A stretch of 64,000 nucleotides of DNA. Origin: Pseudoruegeria sp039972875. Lineage in GTDB: Bacteria > Pseudomonadota > Alphaproteobacteria > Rhodobacterales > Rhodobacteraceae. The notes under the pieces are model-generated. The model was not told the DNA's origin, searched no databases, and worked only from the letters and a program-made list of their open reading frames with translations. The position numbers and the translations under genes were made by a program. The stretch is taken from NCBI GenBank assembly GCA_039972875.1, contig JBDWMA010000052.1:289759-353758 (forward strand). The letters are read 5' to 3'. Positions 8,579 through 17,207 of this stretch are shown here, in pieces (positions within the stretch are counted from its first letter, which is position 1; each line of letters begins with the position of its first letter).

Positions 8579-9649
8579 ATGACCAAACACACAAATCCCA
8601 TTCCATCTGCTTTAGCGATGGTGCCTTTTGTCAGTGTCGATGACATGATGAAAATCGTAAACACAATTGGTGCGCCAAAAATGATCGCAGAAATTGCGGC
8701 CTATATCGAGGCGGATTTCAAACGATGGGAGCTCTTTGACAAAACGCCCCGGGTGGCCGCCCATTCAAAAGAGGGTGTCATTGAGCTGATGCCTACCAGC
8801 GACGGGGACACTTATGGGTTCAAATACGTTAACGGCCATCCCGCCAATATGGCGCGGGGTTTTCAGACCGTAACGGCCTTTGGTGTTTTGGCGCGGGTTG
8901 ATAACGGTTACCCCGTATTGTTTTCGGAAATGACCATTCTTACTGCGTTGCGGACGGCGGCGACCTCGGCAGTGGTGGCCAGGCGACTTGCCCCCAAGGG
9001 GTCCAAAATTATGGGGATGATTGGCAATGGGGCGCAATGCGAATTTCAAGCTTTAGCATTCAAAGAAATTGTCGGAATAGAGACTGTAAAGCTTTATGAT
9101 ATAGACCCAGCTGCAACAGAAAAAGCCGCCCGCAATTTGGCCACTAGCGGATTGACCGTCGTGTGTTGTGCTTCTGCAGAAGAAGCCGTCACCGGGGCGC
9201 AGATTATCACGACCTGCACTGCTGACAAACAATGCGCCACGATTTTGACTGATAATATGATCGGCACCGGCGTTCATATCAATGCGATTGGTGGAGATTG
9301 TCCGGGCAAGACTGAGTTGCATCGGGACATCTTGTTGCGCTCTGACATTTTTGTGGAATACCCGCCGCAGACTCGTATCGAAGGTGAGATCCAGCAGCTT
9401 GAAGACGACCATCCCGTGACCCAGATGTGGCAAGTGTTCACGGATGTTGCATCGGGTCGGACCTCTCCGGATCAGATTACCCTGTTTGATAGCGTCGGTT
9501 TTGCAACCGAGGATTTCTCAGCATTGCGTTACATTCTCGATCAATTGCCAAAGGTCGGGCATTTTGTCGACCTTGACTTATTGGCCGACCCGGATGATCC
9601 GCGGGATCTGTTTGGCATGGTCAATCGTGCTGCAAGTGCACCTTCGTAG
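8579..9649 (+). CDS. ocd: Ornithine cyclodeaminase
   Basis: A 356-aa member of the ornithine cyclodeaminase/mu-crystallin family. It has the NAD-binding MGMIGNGAQCEFQALAF region near residue 145 and INAIGGDCPGKTEL, with the conserved D of the family. It converts L-ornithine to proline and ammonia, the step after arginase. An ATG overlapping the arginase stop (8546) would give 11 more residues. GAGGAG placed 9 nt before 8579 supports the shorter start. Same operon as arginase. Confidence 0.9.
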   Translation: MTKHTNPIPSALAMVPFVSVDDMMKIVNTIGAPKMIAEIAAYIEADFKRWELFDKTPRVAAHSKEGVIELMPTSDGDTYGFKYVNGHPANMARGFQTVTAFGVLARVDNGYPVLFSEMTILTALRTAATSAVVARRLAPKGSKIMGMIGNGAQCEFQALAFKEIVGIETVKLYDIDPAATEKAARNLATSGLTVVCCASAEEAVTGAQIITTCTADKQCATILTDNMIGTGVHINAIGGDCPGKTELHRDILLRSDIFVEYPPQTRIEGEIQQLEDDHPVTQMWQVFTDVASGRTSPDQITLFDSVGFATEDFSALRYILDQLPKVGHFVDLDLLADPDDPRDLFGMVNRAASAPS

Positions 9650-9687
9650 GGAGGCTCCACGAACACTATTAATTCGTTAGGTTGGCC

Positions 9688-11133
9688 CTATGCGTCTACA
9701 CGAATGAACCCGGCTAAACCGGTTTTTTGATGTTCGATTACATGGCAGTGAAATGCCCAATCGCCGGGATTGTCCGCAACGAGGCAGACATCGATTGTTT
9801 CGTCTTTCAATAAGAGGACGGTGTCCGTCCAGTTCGAGGCAAGTTTGCGTTTGTTAGAACGTAACGGACGAAAGACAAGACCATGCAAGTGGATCGGATG
9901 TTGATTTGGGCTTTCATTGCGAAACCGAAGGATAACGCTTTCCCCCAGTCTTAGGGTGGCAAGCGGACCGGCCCCCAAGGCAGTCTCATCTGGGTTATCA
10001 CCGGGGTATGGCTTGCGATTGATCGACCAAAAGGAATACCCAAGTGATCCGCAAAAGCCGTTTTGTTGTGCACCGCCTTCCGGTGTCCAGCCAAATACAA
10101 ATTCCTCAAGGCGGGCATTTTCAAGCTTGGGATCAGGCACGTTGTTCTGCGGAAGTGGAGGGAGATCTTGTAGAGATCGCTCGATATGGGCGCCAGCTGC
10201 ACGGATGCGTGCCAAGCGGCGCGGTCCCCCCGGAAAATCGCCCATAACATCGACAAATGCGCCTTCGATAGCGGGCATTTGAATGGCTATGTCGATGCGT
10301 TGACCAGGAGAGAGAAGATAAGGAGCGGCCTCTGAAGGCCAGTCCAACGCTTCGCGCAGGGGGTGCCCATCTGCAGCAATGATTCTACCTTCAATGGCCC
10401 CAACAACATAAGGCTTGTAAACGCGTGTGGTGTCGGTTGCCGCGATCCGAAGCCGAACTAGACCGCCGGTTTGACCTTCATAAACGGGGGCATTCTCCCA
10501 ATTGGCGGTGATTGCGGTGCCAAATGTCCCAGATCGAGCCGCACCGCGCGCTGTCCATAGATCTAGCCATTCACCGTTTGGCCGCAGTCGAAAATCTCTT
10601 AGATTTAGAACGACTTCGCTGTCAAAACCCGGGTCGTCCTCTTCTTCGACAATCAAAACGCCCGTCAGACCCATCGCCATTTGGTTCATCGTCATGCAGT
10701 GCGGGTGATACCAATATGTTCCAGCATCCAGAGGTGTAAATCTATAATCAAACCTCTCCCCTTGGCCAAATGGGAACTGGGTGAGGTAGGGCACGCCGTC
10801 CATCTCATTTGGAAGCCGGATTCCATGCCAGTGCATGGTTGTGTAATCCGGTAAGGTGTTGGTCACGCGCGCAGCGAAAGGAACACCCTGCTTTGTTCGG
10901 ATGACGGGGGGCGGGCCATCTGGGCGTGTCGAGATAAGATTAGGTGTTATAGCATCTGTAATTTTATAGGCGGATTTTTGAATGGTCAGATCGAGGGGGG
11001 CAATCTCTTGTGACCATGATTTTTTAACTCCCATCCCTACTGAAGCGAAAGCCATGCCAACCGCCGTCATACCAATCGCGGATCGTCTCGTTACCATATT
11101 GGACTGTTTTCTAGGGGCATATGTTTTAATCAT
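9688..11133 (-). CDS. Multicopper oxidase (laccase-like), exported
   Basis: A 481-aa periplasmic cupredoxin oxidase. All four copper-binding His clusters are present: MHWHG, YWYHPH, HPIHLHG and the terminal FHCHVIEHQKTG. The N-terminus has VTRRSAIGM followed by a hydrophobic stretch, a plausible twin-arginine signal. This class oxidises phenolics or metals such as Cu(I) or Mn(II); the substrate cannot be assigned. It is a single gene facing back toward ocd. The translation may start at the internal M13 (MVTRRSAIG), which fits a Tat signal better. Confidence 0.88.
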   Translation of the reverse strand: MIKTYAPRKQSNMVTRRSAIGMTAVGMAFASVGMGVKKSWSQEIAPLDLTIQKSAYKITDAITPNLISTRPDGPPPVIRTKQGVPFAARVTNTLPDYTTMHWHGIRLPNEMDGVPYLTQFPFGQGERFDYRFTPLDAGTYWYHPHCMTMNQMAMGLTGVLIVEEEDDPGFDSEVVLNLRDFRLRPNGEWLDLWTARGAARSGTFGTAITANWENAPVYEGQTGGLVRLRIAATDTTRVYKPYVVGAIEGRIIAADGHPLREALDWPSEAAPYLLSPGQRIDIAIQMPAIEGAFVDVMGDFPGGPRRLARIRAAGAHIERSLQDLPPLPQNNVPDPKLENARLEEFVFGWTPEGGAQQNGFCGSLGYSFWSINRKPYPGDNPDETALGAGPLATLRLGESVILRFRNESPNQHPIHLHGLVFRPLRSNKRKLASNWTDTVLLLKDETIDVCLVADNPGDWAFHCHVIEHQKTGLAGFIRVDA

Positions 11134-11428
11134 TATTAGATCACAGCCTTACATTCTTGTGGTTTCTTAAGAGCAACTTTGCCCTCCCGCTGCAATAGCA
11201 TAAGATCTGACCGTACCAGAATGAGGTAGTGGATAAATTGATGTTTTTGCATCTCAGATTTGGTCCTAAGGGCTCAGTGTAAGGCGGGCACTGGGTTCTC
11301 CCATGGTCGCAAAAACGTGTGAACTGTATATGGGTTTTGCAGGATTTACCCTTCGATTCAGTGGAATTTGGCAGGTATTGTGGGGCTTACAAGCGCCTGC
11401 ACAAACTTTTGAAAATTAGTTGTTTTTT

Positions 11429-11484
11429 AGGTGTTTCTGGTGACCCCGATTGGATTCGAACCAATAACCTGCCCCTTAGGAGGG
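11429..11484. repeat. Left attachment-site repeat (att core, tRNA-Arg 3' fragment)
   Basis: These 56 bp repeat 23452-23507 with a single mismatch (C versus T in GATTGGATTY). The repeat contains the 3' part of the tRNA-Arg gene: CCA end, T-arm, variable region and part of the anticodon arm. It stops inside the anticodon stem-loop, so no functional tRNA is left here. It is the displaced half of the integration site. The 295 nt upstream of it hold no gene that I can see. Confidence 0.9.
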
Positions 11485-11498
11485 AACCGTTCATAGCG

Positions 11499-12593
11499 TT
11501 ATTCCTTCTTTGATTTCGGTTGTTTGGGTGTTTGTACAGTGTCTTCCTGTACATGATTTGTACGAAAACGGGCCCTGACATCGGCCTCATCGGTCTCTGC
11601 ATGGGCATAATTGCGCATAGGTAAATTGGGGTCGGACCAACGGCCAGCCTTCGCTGCTGTGACCGGATCGACCCCTTGTCGCACAACCAATTCTGTGAAG
11701 AACCCGTGCCGCCCTGCGGGGTGCGCTGACAAATACTGGATGCCTGCACGCTTGCAGATCGTTTTCCAGCGGGTGTTGTATCCTGTCGAACTGCCATAAC
11801 CAAAAACGCGCGGCTTCATGAATTTGCCGGTTTTGCGGTTTTTGGGTCGCTTCGCTGGCAACGCCAACAGCTCGTCCATCATCTGCGGCGAAACAGTGAT
11901 CCAGCTCTCTGGATGCCCCTTCTGAGCCTTCACCCTGACCTTGTTCTCGGCGGACCTCAGATCGTCAGGCTCTAATGATACGGCTTGATCGATCCGCGCC
12001 GCTGTCTCAAACATGAAACGCACCAACGCGGCGTTGTAAGGATCGGCTGCCCTACAAAACGCTTCGATCCACTCCTTGTCCGCTGGGGTTCGTTCCACCC
12101 TGCTGAGCTTACCTCGCCGCCTGTCCTGGGCAATCCGTTCAAACTTGTCATAGGGCTTCACCCGTATCAGTGGCGTGCCTTCCAACTCATGGGCGTTGTT
12201 GATCACCGCGCTCGCTGGCGTCACGATCTCGCGCCACCATGTGTCAGTAGACGCACTTGGCTTCAGTTTGGGTCCGAGCCCCTTCAAGAGTGCACCCGAG
12301 ATTGCGCCTAAGGGCATATCGCCTATTTCTTCGACAATGGGGATCAATTGCTTCGCGGTCTTCGGGGACGCGTTGTAGAGCATGATAGCATCAGAGAAGG
12401 ACTTGCTCGACTCGTTGCCAACCACATAACGGCGTATCTGAAGCTCGGTTTCACGGGCTACCCAGTCCCGTGCGCCTGCTTCTGTAGTCGATTTAGTGCT
12501 GTCGCGGTATGTGCGTGTGATCGGTCGGCCGTTGTACTCAATCTTGCCGTAGACGTAGTAGTATTGGCCCCTCTTGTAGATTTGGAGCGGCAT
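11499..12593 (-). CDS. int: Tyrosine recombinase/integrase
   Basis: A 364-aa phage-type integrase. The N-terminal IYKRGQYYYVYGKIEYNG is a common start for tRNA-targeting integrases. The catalytic region includes FMFETAARIDQAVSLEPDDL (first Arg box), HPAGRHGFFTEL (H-x-x-R-H box) and the C-terminal MRNYAHAETDE with the nucleophilic Tyr. AAGGAGG precedes the ATG. Its stop is only 15 bp from the left att repeat. It should catalyse insertion and excision at the tRNA-Arg site. It lies at the end away from the intact tRNA gene, which is the less usual position. Confidence 0.93.
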   Translation of the reverse strand: MPLQIYKRGQYYYVYGKIEYNGRPITRTYRDSTKSTTEAGARDWVARETELQIRRYVVGNESSKSFSDAIMLYNASPKTAKQLIPIVEEIGDMPLGAISGALLKGLGPKLKPSASTDTWWREIVTPASAVINNAHELEGTPLIRVKPYDKFERIAQDRRRGKLSRVERTPADKEWIEAFCRAADPYNAALVRFMFETAARIDQAVSLEPDDLRSAENKVRVKAQKGHPESWITVSPQMMDELLALPAKRPKNRKTGKFMKPRVFGYGSSTGYNTRWKTICKRAGIQYLSAHPAGRHGFFTELVVRQGVDPVTAAKAGRWSDPNLPMRNYAHAETDEADVRARFRTNHVQEDTVQTPKQPKSKKE

Positions 12594-12910
12594 GACTGAC
12601 CTCCTTGAAAAATCGTGTCGATCTGCGCAGGTGTGATCAACATAGTCCGCCCGAGCCGATAGAACGCACCTGTCTCATTCGCTCGCTCGCGCAAGGTACG
12701 TTCGGAAATCTCTATCTCTCGCTCCGCCATGATCTCCACCCATTGAGCTGGCGTCTTTCCAAGTCCCAGAATTTGCGAGCTGTCGGTTTTGTCGATTTCT
12801 GCCATTTCAGTCATCCTCATCCGTTTGGGTTGAATTTTCTGTACGCATGGAATCGCTTGTTCCGCATCTTCTGACGTGGTCAGATGGGTTGAAACGTAAA
12901 TGTACGTCAT
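12458..12910 (-). CDS. Putative excisionase / small DNA-binding protein
   Basis: A 150-aa frame directly upstream of, and overlapping, the integrase by 136 nt. The middle part (LGKTPAQWVEIMAEREIEIS, then a segment with YRLGRTMLITPAQID) resembles short AlpA/MerR-like helix-turn-helix proteins that act as recombination directionality factors. The last 40 residues are Ser/Thr/Arg rich and lie in the integrase overlap. The true start may be one of the later ATGs (such as MTEMAEIDKTD). Function is inferred mainly from position. Confidence 0.55.
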   Translation of the reverse strand: MTYIYVSTHLTTSEDAEQAIPCVQKIQPKRMRMTEMAEIDKTDSSQILGLGKTPAQWVEIMAEREIEISERTLRERANETGAFYRLGRTMLITPAQIDTIFQGGQSCRSKSTRGANTTTSTARLSTTADRSHAHTATALNRLQKQAHGTG

Positions 12911-12960
12911 TTTGTGCTATGTTTATACAAAAGTGCGCAATGGTCAATTAGGAAACTTGC

Positions 12961-13383
12961 ATGCCGCGAGAAGATGCTGATTTGTTTGCTGAGATAGGCG
13001 CACGCCTAGCGATCTGTCGCAGCGAAATAGGCGTCTCTCAGGCCGTGATGGCCGAAGCCATTGGCGTCTCGCATAGAGCTTACCACAGCTACGAAAAAGG
13101 AAAGCGCGGCGTTCCTGTCGAAGCCCTGGTCAAAATGCAGGACAAGTACGACGTTGACGTCGCTTGGCTGCTACTCGGCACACAATCGATCCGCGTTGGC
13201 CATGATTTCGAGGCTTTGAAGCGGATCGAATCTCAGCTCGATCAGCATCTCAACGAAGAAGCGATAAAAATCAAAAGCGAAAAACGCGGGGCCATCGTCG
13301 CCCGCTGGTATCAGTCACACGTCGAAGGGCGCGAAGTGGCCGACGATGACGTTCACACATGGATCGAACTTGTAAGGGAGTAG
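12961..13383 (+). CDS. XRE-family helix-turn-helix regulator
   Basis: A 140-aa protein with an N-terminal Cro/C1-type helix-turn-helix (GARLAICRSEIGVSQAVMAE, then IGVSHRAYHSYEKGKRGVP). A C-terminal tail of about 70 residues has no recognisable domain. It is divergent from the excisionase/integrase pair with only 50 nt between them. A role as switch controlling excision and the cargo genes is plausible. The next gene starts 4 nt after its stop. Confidence 0.82.
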   Translation: MPREDADLFAEIGARLAICRSEIGVSQAVMAEAIGVSHRAYHSYEKGKRGVPVEALVKMQDKYDVDVAWLLLGTQSIRVGHDFEALKRIESQLDQHLNEEAIKIKSEKRGAIVARWYQSHVEGREVADDDVHTWIELVRE

Positions 13384-13387
13384 AGAA

Positions 13388-13684
13388 ATGAAGAAAGCGA
13401 GCGAAAACTGGAAGCGTACTCGCCGAGCGGCTTTGGGGCGGGCGCAACGGACCGCTATCGACCCTTTGTCGCCGCTCTATGACCTATATTTAGGTGTCTG
13501 TGCCGTGTATCTCGCGGGCTTTCTTCATTTCAAGTTCTTTGAACACGGCACCGATTTCAATTGGTTCACAGCATGCATGATCATCTGTGTTGCCGTTGCG
13601 GGCGCTCTTGTTCCCTTGCTGACAGGCTCAATTCTGACCCTGCATTTCGCGAGCAAGAAATTGGAACGTTTGATTGCGGAGTGA
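13388..13684 (+). CDS. Small membrane protein of unknown function
   Basis: A 98-aa protein with a basic N-terminus (KRTRRAALGRAQR) and two hydrophobic helices at about residues 32-52 and 60-85. I do not recognise the family. It has GGGAG in front and follows the XRE gene by 4 nt, so the two are co-expressed. A repressor/membrane-effector pair is one possibility, but nothing in the sequence proves it. Confidence 0.6.
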   Translation: MKKASENWKRTRRAALGRAQRTAIDPLSPLYDLYLGVCAVYLAGFLHFKFFEHGTDFNWFTACMIICVAVAGALVPLLTGSILTLHFASKKLERLIAE

Positions 13685-13785
13685 GCAAAGGACCAAGAGC
13701 CATTTGACGGCTGGTCAGGCAAGCAGGAACCTATCCCACGCGATTGAGACTAAGCTCAACGCTATCTGCTGGGGACCCAGTTGAC

Positions 13786-14685
13786 ATGACTTTCGGAGTG
13801 TTCATTCACCGGACAGACTCGGTATACGATGACGTCCCATCGGAACGATACCAGTTCCCAAAAAAATACCTGACACGAGTGCAGCAATGTGAAGGCGACT
13901 GGATCGTCCACCTTGAGCCCACAAAGGTTAGAAACACCAAAGGCTACTTCGCTGTCGCCAAGGTACAGGAGGTCATCGCAGACCCCCGCAGCGCTGATAT
14001 GTATTTGGCTGTCATCGAACCTGGGACCTACCTTGTTTTTGGCGACCCGGTTCCATTCCGCGATACTGACGGCATCGTTGAGCAAGGCGTCTTGAACGAT
14101 CTAGGGAACATTTCCGGACGTGCTCAGGCTGCGGTACGGCCACTTTCGGCAGAAGATTTCGCGCGAATTGTAGAACGCGGACTTGGGCAAGACGATGATT
14201 TTCTACCTCGGGTCGATCCGACAAGCCAGATGCCTGGCTTCCAAGACTCGCAAGTACCCTTTCAGCATCTTGTAGCGCGAGATCGCGTCAACCAACTGAC
14301 CAATCGTGCCGTGCGCGACCGCAACTTTAGAAAGAATGTCCTTCGCGCTTATGGCGAACGTTGCGCGATAACTGGACTACGCCTAATCAATGGTGGCGGC
14401 CGTGCCGAAGTTGAGGCCGCCCATATCAGGCCGGTTGAGCATGACGGCCCCGATATCGTGAGCAATGGGCTAGCGCTATCTGGAACAGCTCAATGGATGT
14501 TTGACAGGGGTTTGGTGGGGCTTGCCGATGATCTTTCCATCCTAGTGTCGAGGCAAAGTAACGATCTCGATGCGGTGACAGCGATGATAAATTCTTCAGG
14601 GAAGCTCTTGGCTCCTGAACGCGCAGCCAACCGATCTAGGGCCGAATTCGTCAACTGGCACCGGGAAAATTGCTTCAAACACTAG
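13786..14685 (+). CDS. HNH endonuclease-like protein
   Basis: A 299-aa protein. The C-terminal third carries an HNH_2-like fold: GERCAITGL, then EAAHIRPV with H213, then SNGLALSG and WMFDRGLVGL. The N-terminal part has no domain I can name. In related proteins the position before WMFDRG is normally His; here it is Q236, which would affect the active site. The start at ATG 13786 is preferred to a TTG at 13744. Such proteins occur widely in defence islands and may be restriction-like nucleases. Whether this copy is active is uncertain. Confidence 0.75.
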   Translation: MTFGVFIHRTDSVYDDVPSERYQFPKKYLTRVQQCEGDWIVHLEPTKVRNTKGYFAVAKVQEVIADPRSADMYLAVIEPGTYLVFGDPVPFRDTDGIVEQGVLNDLGNISGRAQAAVRPLSAEDFARIVERGLGQDDDFLPRVDPTSQMPGFQDSQVPFQHLVARDRVNQLTNRAVRDRNFRKNVLRAYGERCAITGLRLINGGGRAEVEAAHIRPVEHDGPDIVSNGLALSGTAQWMFDRGLVGLADDLSILVSRQSNDLDAVTAMINSSGKLLAPERAANRSRAEFVNWHRENCFKH

Positions 14686-14986
14686 AATACGTTAGTCAAA
14701 ATGCCCGAGGCGCCCCTGTTGTTTTCCGCGGATGAGTTCATAACGATGGCCGCGCTAAATGGTCGTCGGACCCGCTTATGCGGACTGAACGTGCCTTTCG
14801 AAAGGCAGTGTAAGGTTATAGAATTTGATGCGTCGTGGGCACATGAATTGATTTTTCAGCGTTTTGATGCTATATGTCGAACGTAGGGTTTGCATTTTGT
14901 TTACCGACAACTACGATCCTACTACCGAACTTGACTCTTGTGTTGATCCGTGTGATCAGCGCGAAAATTTTGTCTAAGGATGCCAG
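14686..14986. other. Gap upstream of the SIR2 operon
   Basis: About 300 nt of AT-rich DNA between the HNH gene and a small basic ORF. A 61-codon frame at 14701-14886 has no ribosome-binding site and no protein-like character. The region probably holds the promoter for the following operon, but I cannot point to convincing -35/-10 boxes. Confidence 0.5.
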
Positions 14987-15205
14987 ATGTCCCTTTCCCA
15001 GCGTGATACAGACCTGATCTTTCGTAAGCGGAAGATAGCTGGTCGTAGTGTGCTCACGTCACTGGAGCGGGACGCGCGCCTCCTTCAAGGCCCTGAGAAA
15101 GTTGCTAAGCGCCCGAGTGCGTCTGCCGCCGCGGGCAAGGCAAAGAAAGCTCCTGCTCGCTTCGTCGTCGAGAAGGGAACGGGTCTTTTGAGGTCTGGAA
15201 AGTAA
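14987..15205 (+). CDS. Small basic protein, hypothetical
   Basis: A 72-aa frame with AAGGA 10 nt before its ATG. It is rich in Lys, Arg and Ala (for example KVAKRPSASAAAGKAKKAPA), which suggests nucleic-acid binding or disorder. No known family is recognised. It lies 49 nt ahead of the HExxH gene and could be the first gene of that operon. A non-coding leader is the alternative. Confidence 0.45.
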   Translation: MSLSQRDTDLIFRKRKIAGRSVLTSLERDARLLQGPEKVAKRPSASAAAGKAKKAPARFVVEKGTGLLRSGK

Positions 15206-15254
15206 TCATCGTATGATCTAGCTTGGCTCAGAACATTCTGAGTTGGATTGCTAA

Positions 15255-17207
15255 GTGCGGATTACCACAGACCAAAAATTCCTTTTTATCAGCCTGCACC
15301 CTGCCGAAAGTGGTAAAGACTTCGAAACAACATTGTCGGTAATCGACAAGTTCGATGACGTGCTGTCAGGCTGGAATGCCGGCTCAAGGATGTCGCCTGT
15401 CTGGAGGGTCCAAAATGGCTCTCTAGTTGATGGTGGTGTCGCTATCTACCCAACAGGGTCGACCTTTTTCATTTCGATGACAAACCCTACCGAAATTGAG
15501 GTAGGCCTCTTCCCACGTGTTAAAGAAGAAGTGCCCAGTTTGCGTATGCTCAGCACCCTAGGAGTCTTTAACATCATATTGTCTGTTAGCAATGATACCG
15601 AAGCGGCCGTCGTGAGTGAATATCTTGATGGAAGCGACTTCGCGTTTGAAGAATGGCATCTGGAAGACAGTATTTGTCAGGAGATGTCAGTTCGAACTGC
15701 GGAGAGTGACAAGGCTCCAAAGGATTTTGACCTAGCACTCCTAAAGTCTGACGATCTGAAACTAAAATCTAAACACATTGAACTGGCGACAAATACGCTT
15801 GCCGCAGCTCGACGTGGCCAGATGTATTTTCCATGGGTAGAAGATGATTTGGAAAAAGTTCTGGCTTCTTACTGTCAAAGCCTAGCGGCGATACAAGATT
15901 GCGAAGAGGATGAACGAGCCCACTACTTAGACGTTGCTTACTATCGCATAATCAATGCGAACTCAGCGATTTCTCGATTCACATCACAGGCCTTGACCGG
16001 AATACAGCCAATAGAGAACTCGGAAGGTCACTATTGGCCGCATTCTGCACTCGGCGTCGGTGTGGCAAGTAACGCAGTGAGAAATGTTGCGGGATTCATC
16101 TCTGCTCGAGTTGGCGAGTTCGACTTCGTACAACGAATAGCAGACTTGGACGGCAAGCCCTATCCTTACAAGGAACGCCCGGTCGACTTGACTATGGATG
16201 AGATGAATGTGGACTTTCTCACATCGAAACCCGCCACAACAACCGAGAAGATGGTGCCAATCTGCTTCTTCAGCGGGCGGGACAGCTTCAAACACGATAT
16301 CTATTCTTTAAGCTTGCCTTTGGAGACTATCGAAGCTGCAACCTGTCATCAGTGGTCGCTACGCACAGTAACACATGAGCTGACTCATCGAATTGTGGAG
16401 CCAATCTTAGGTCTGCTTTTGCCGGGAACACATGCGGAATTTCTGGATGCGGACACCAATTCGAAGATCCACATGAACTACAAACCAACTGATCTCTTAG
16501 ATGCAGCAAAAGTTGGTGTGCTCGATTCACTCATGGCGCTTGCTCGAAGCCAATCACCCGATTTCGTAGACGAAGCAACGCGCGACTCCAAGCAATATCC
16601 TGAACTATACGGATACTTGATCGATTTCTCGGACCAAGTCGAAGAATTCATGGTCCATACCTTCGATTTCTTTTACTTCTATTCCCGCGACCCGGCTGAA
16701 TATGTGCAGTCACTATGGCTGTCATGGGGCATAATACCCCACCTCGAAGGAAAGCTAGACGATTACATAGCCCGCACGATCGTGGCTTTGAGCGCGAATA
16801 CACTGCATCTGAATGACGGTATTCAAGAAGCACGACGTCAATTCATCCATAACTTTGGCACAGATTATATCAAAGCGAACAACCCACACTTCGAAACCGT
16901 ACTAGAGCGGGTAAGCTCTGATGCGTATTGGTCGGAAGTGCTGAACCCAATTATTACAGCTGGGAGCGTCGCAGCGCGATTTGTCGTGGTGTTTATGTAT
17001 TCCGATGCAGCAAGTACACATCTATACCAAGATGCCGCACTAGAAGCGGGCAAAGGTTACGACGTTAAGAAAGGCATATATTCGACGAAGACTTACACCA
17101 ACCCACTTAGGCTAATGCAAGAGTTCTCTGTCGCGGAAAAAGTCAGCCCGTCGGATAGCGCATGGTTGTTCCATCTGTTGACATTCAACGTTGGAGACTT
17201 CGAATGA
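15255..17207 (+). CDS. 650-aa protein with HExxH putative metalloprotease motif
   Basis: I do not recognise the family. The protein carries TVTHELTHRIVEP with H374-E375-L-T-H378, the zinc-binding signature of metallopeptidases. A later VEEFMVHTFDF (E463/E464) could supply the third, gluzincin-like ligand. No signal peptide or membrane helix is visible, so it should act in the cytoplasm. The first 200 residues look like a separate mixed alpha/beta domain. It begins with GTG and no strong ribosome-binding site. Its stop overlaps the next ATG (ATGA), so the two are translationally coupled. It heads a three-gene unit ending in a SIR2 protein. Protease activity is inference from the motif alone. 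Confidence 0.75.
   Translation: MRITTDQKFLFISLHPAESGKDFETTLSVIDKFDDVLSGWNAGSRMSPVWRVQNGSLVDGGVAIYPTGSTFFISMTNPTEIEVGLFPRVKEEVPSLRMLSTLGVFNIILSVSNDTEAAVVSEYLDGSDFAFEEWHLEDSICQEMSVRTAESDKAPKDFDLALLKSDDLKLKSKHIELATNTLAAARRGQMYFPWVEDDLEKVLASYCQSLAAIQDCEEDERAHYLDVAYYRIINANSAISRFTSQALTGIQPIENSEGHYWPHSALGVGVASNAVRNVAGFISARVGEFDFVQRIADLDGKPYPYKERPVDLTMDEMNVDFLTSKPATTTEKMVPICFFSGRDSFKHDIYSLSLPLETIEAATCHQWSLRTVTHELTHRIVEPILGLLLPGTHAEFLDADTNSKIHMNYKPTDLLDAAKVGVLDSLMALARSQSPDFVDEATRDSKQYPELYGYLIDFSDQVEEFMVHTFDFFYFYSRDPAEYVQSLWLSWGIIPHLEGKLDDYIARTIVALSANTLHLNDGIQEARRQFIHNFGTDYIKANNPHFETVLERVSSDAYWSEVLNPIITAGSVAARFVVVFMYSDAASTHLYQDAALEAGKGYDVKKGIYSTKTYTNPLRLMQEFSVAEKVSPSDSAWLFHLLTFNVGDFE

Noticed and set aside
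9917..10282. Plus-strand frame opposite the multicopper oxidase
   Set aside because: The minus-strand oxidase has all copper motifs; this frame is a shadow.
14701..14886. 61-codon frame after the HNH gene
   Set aside because: No ribosome-binding site or recognisable protein features.
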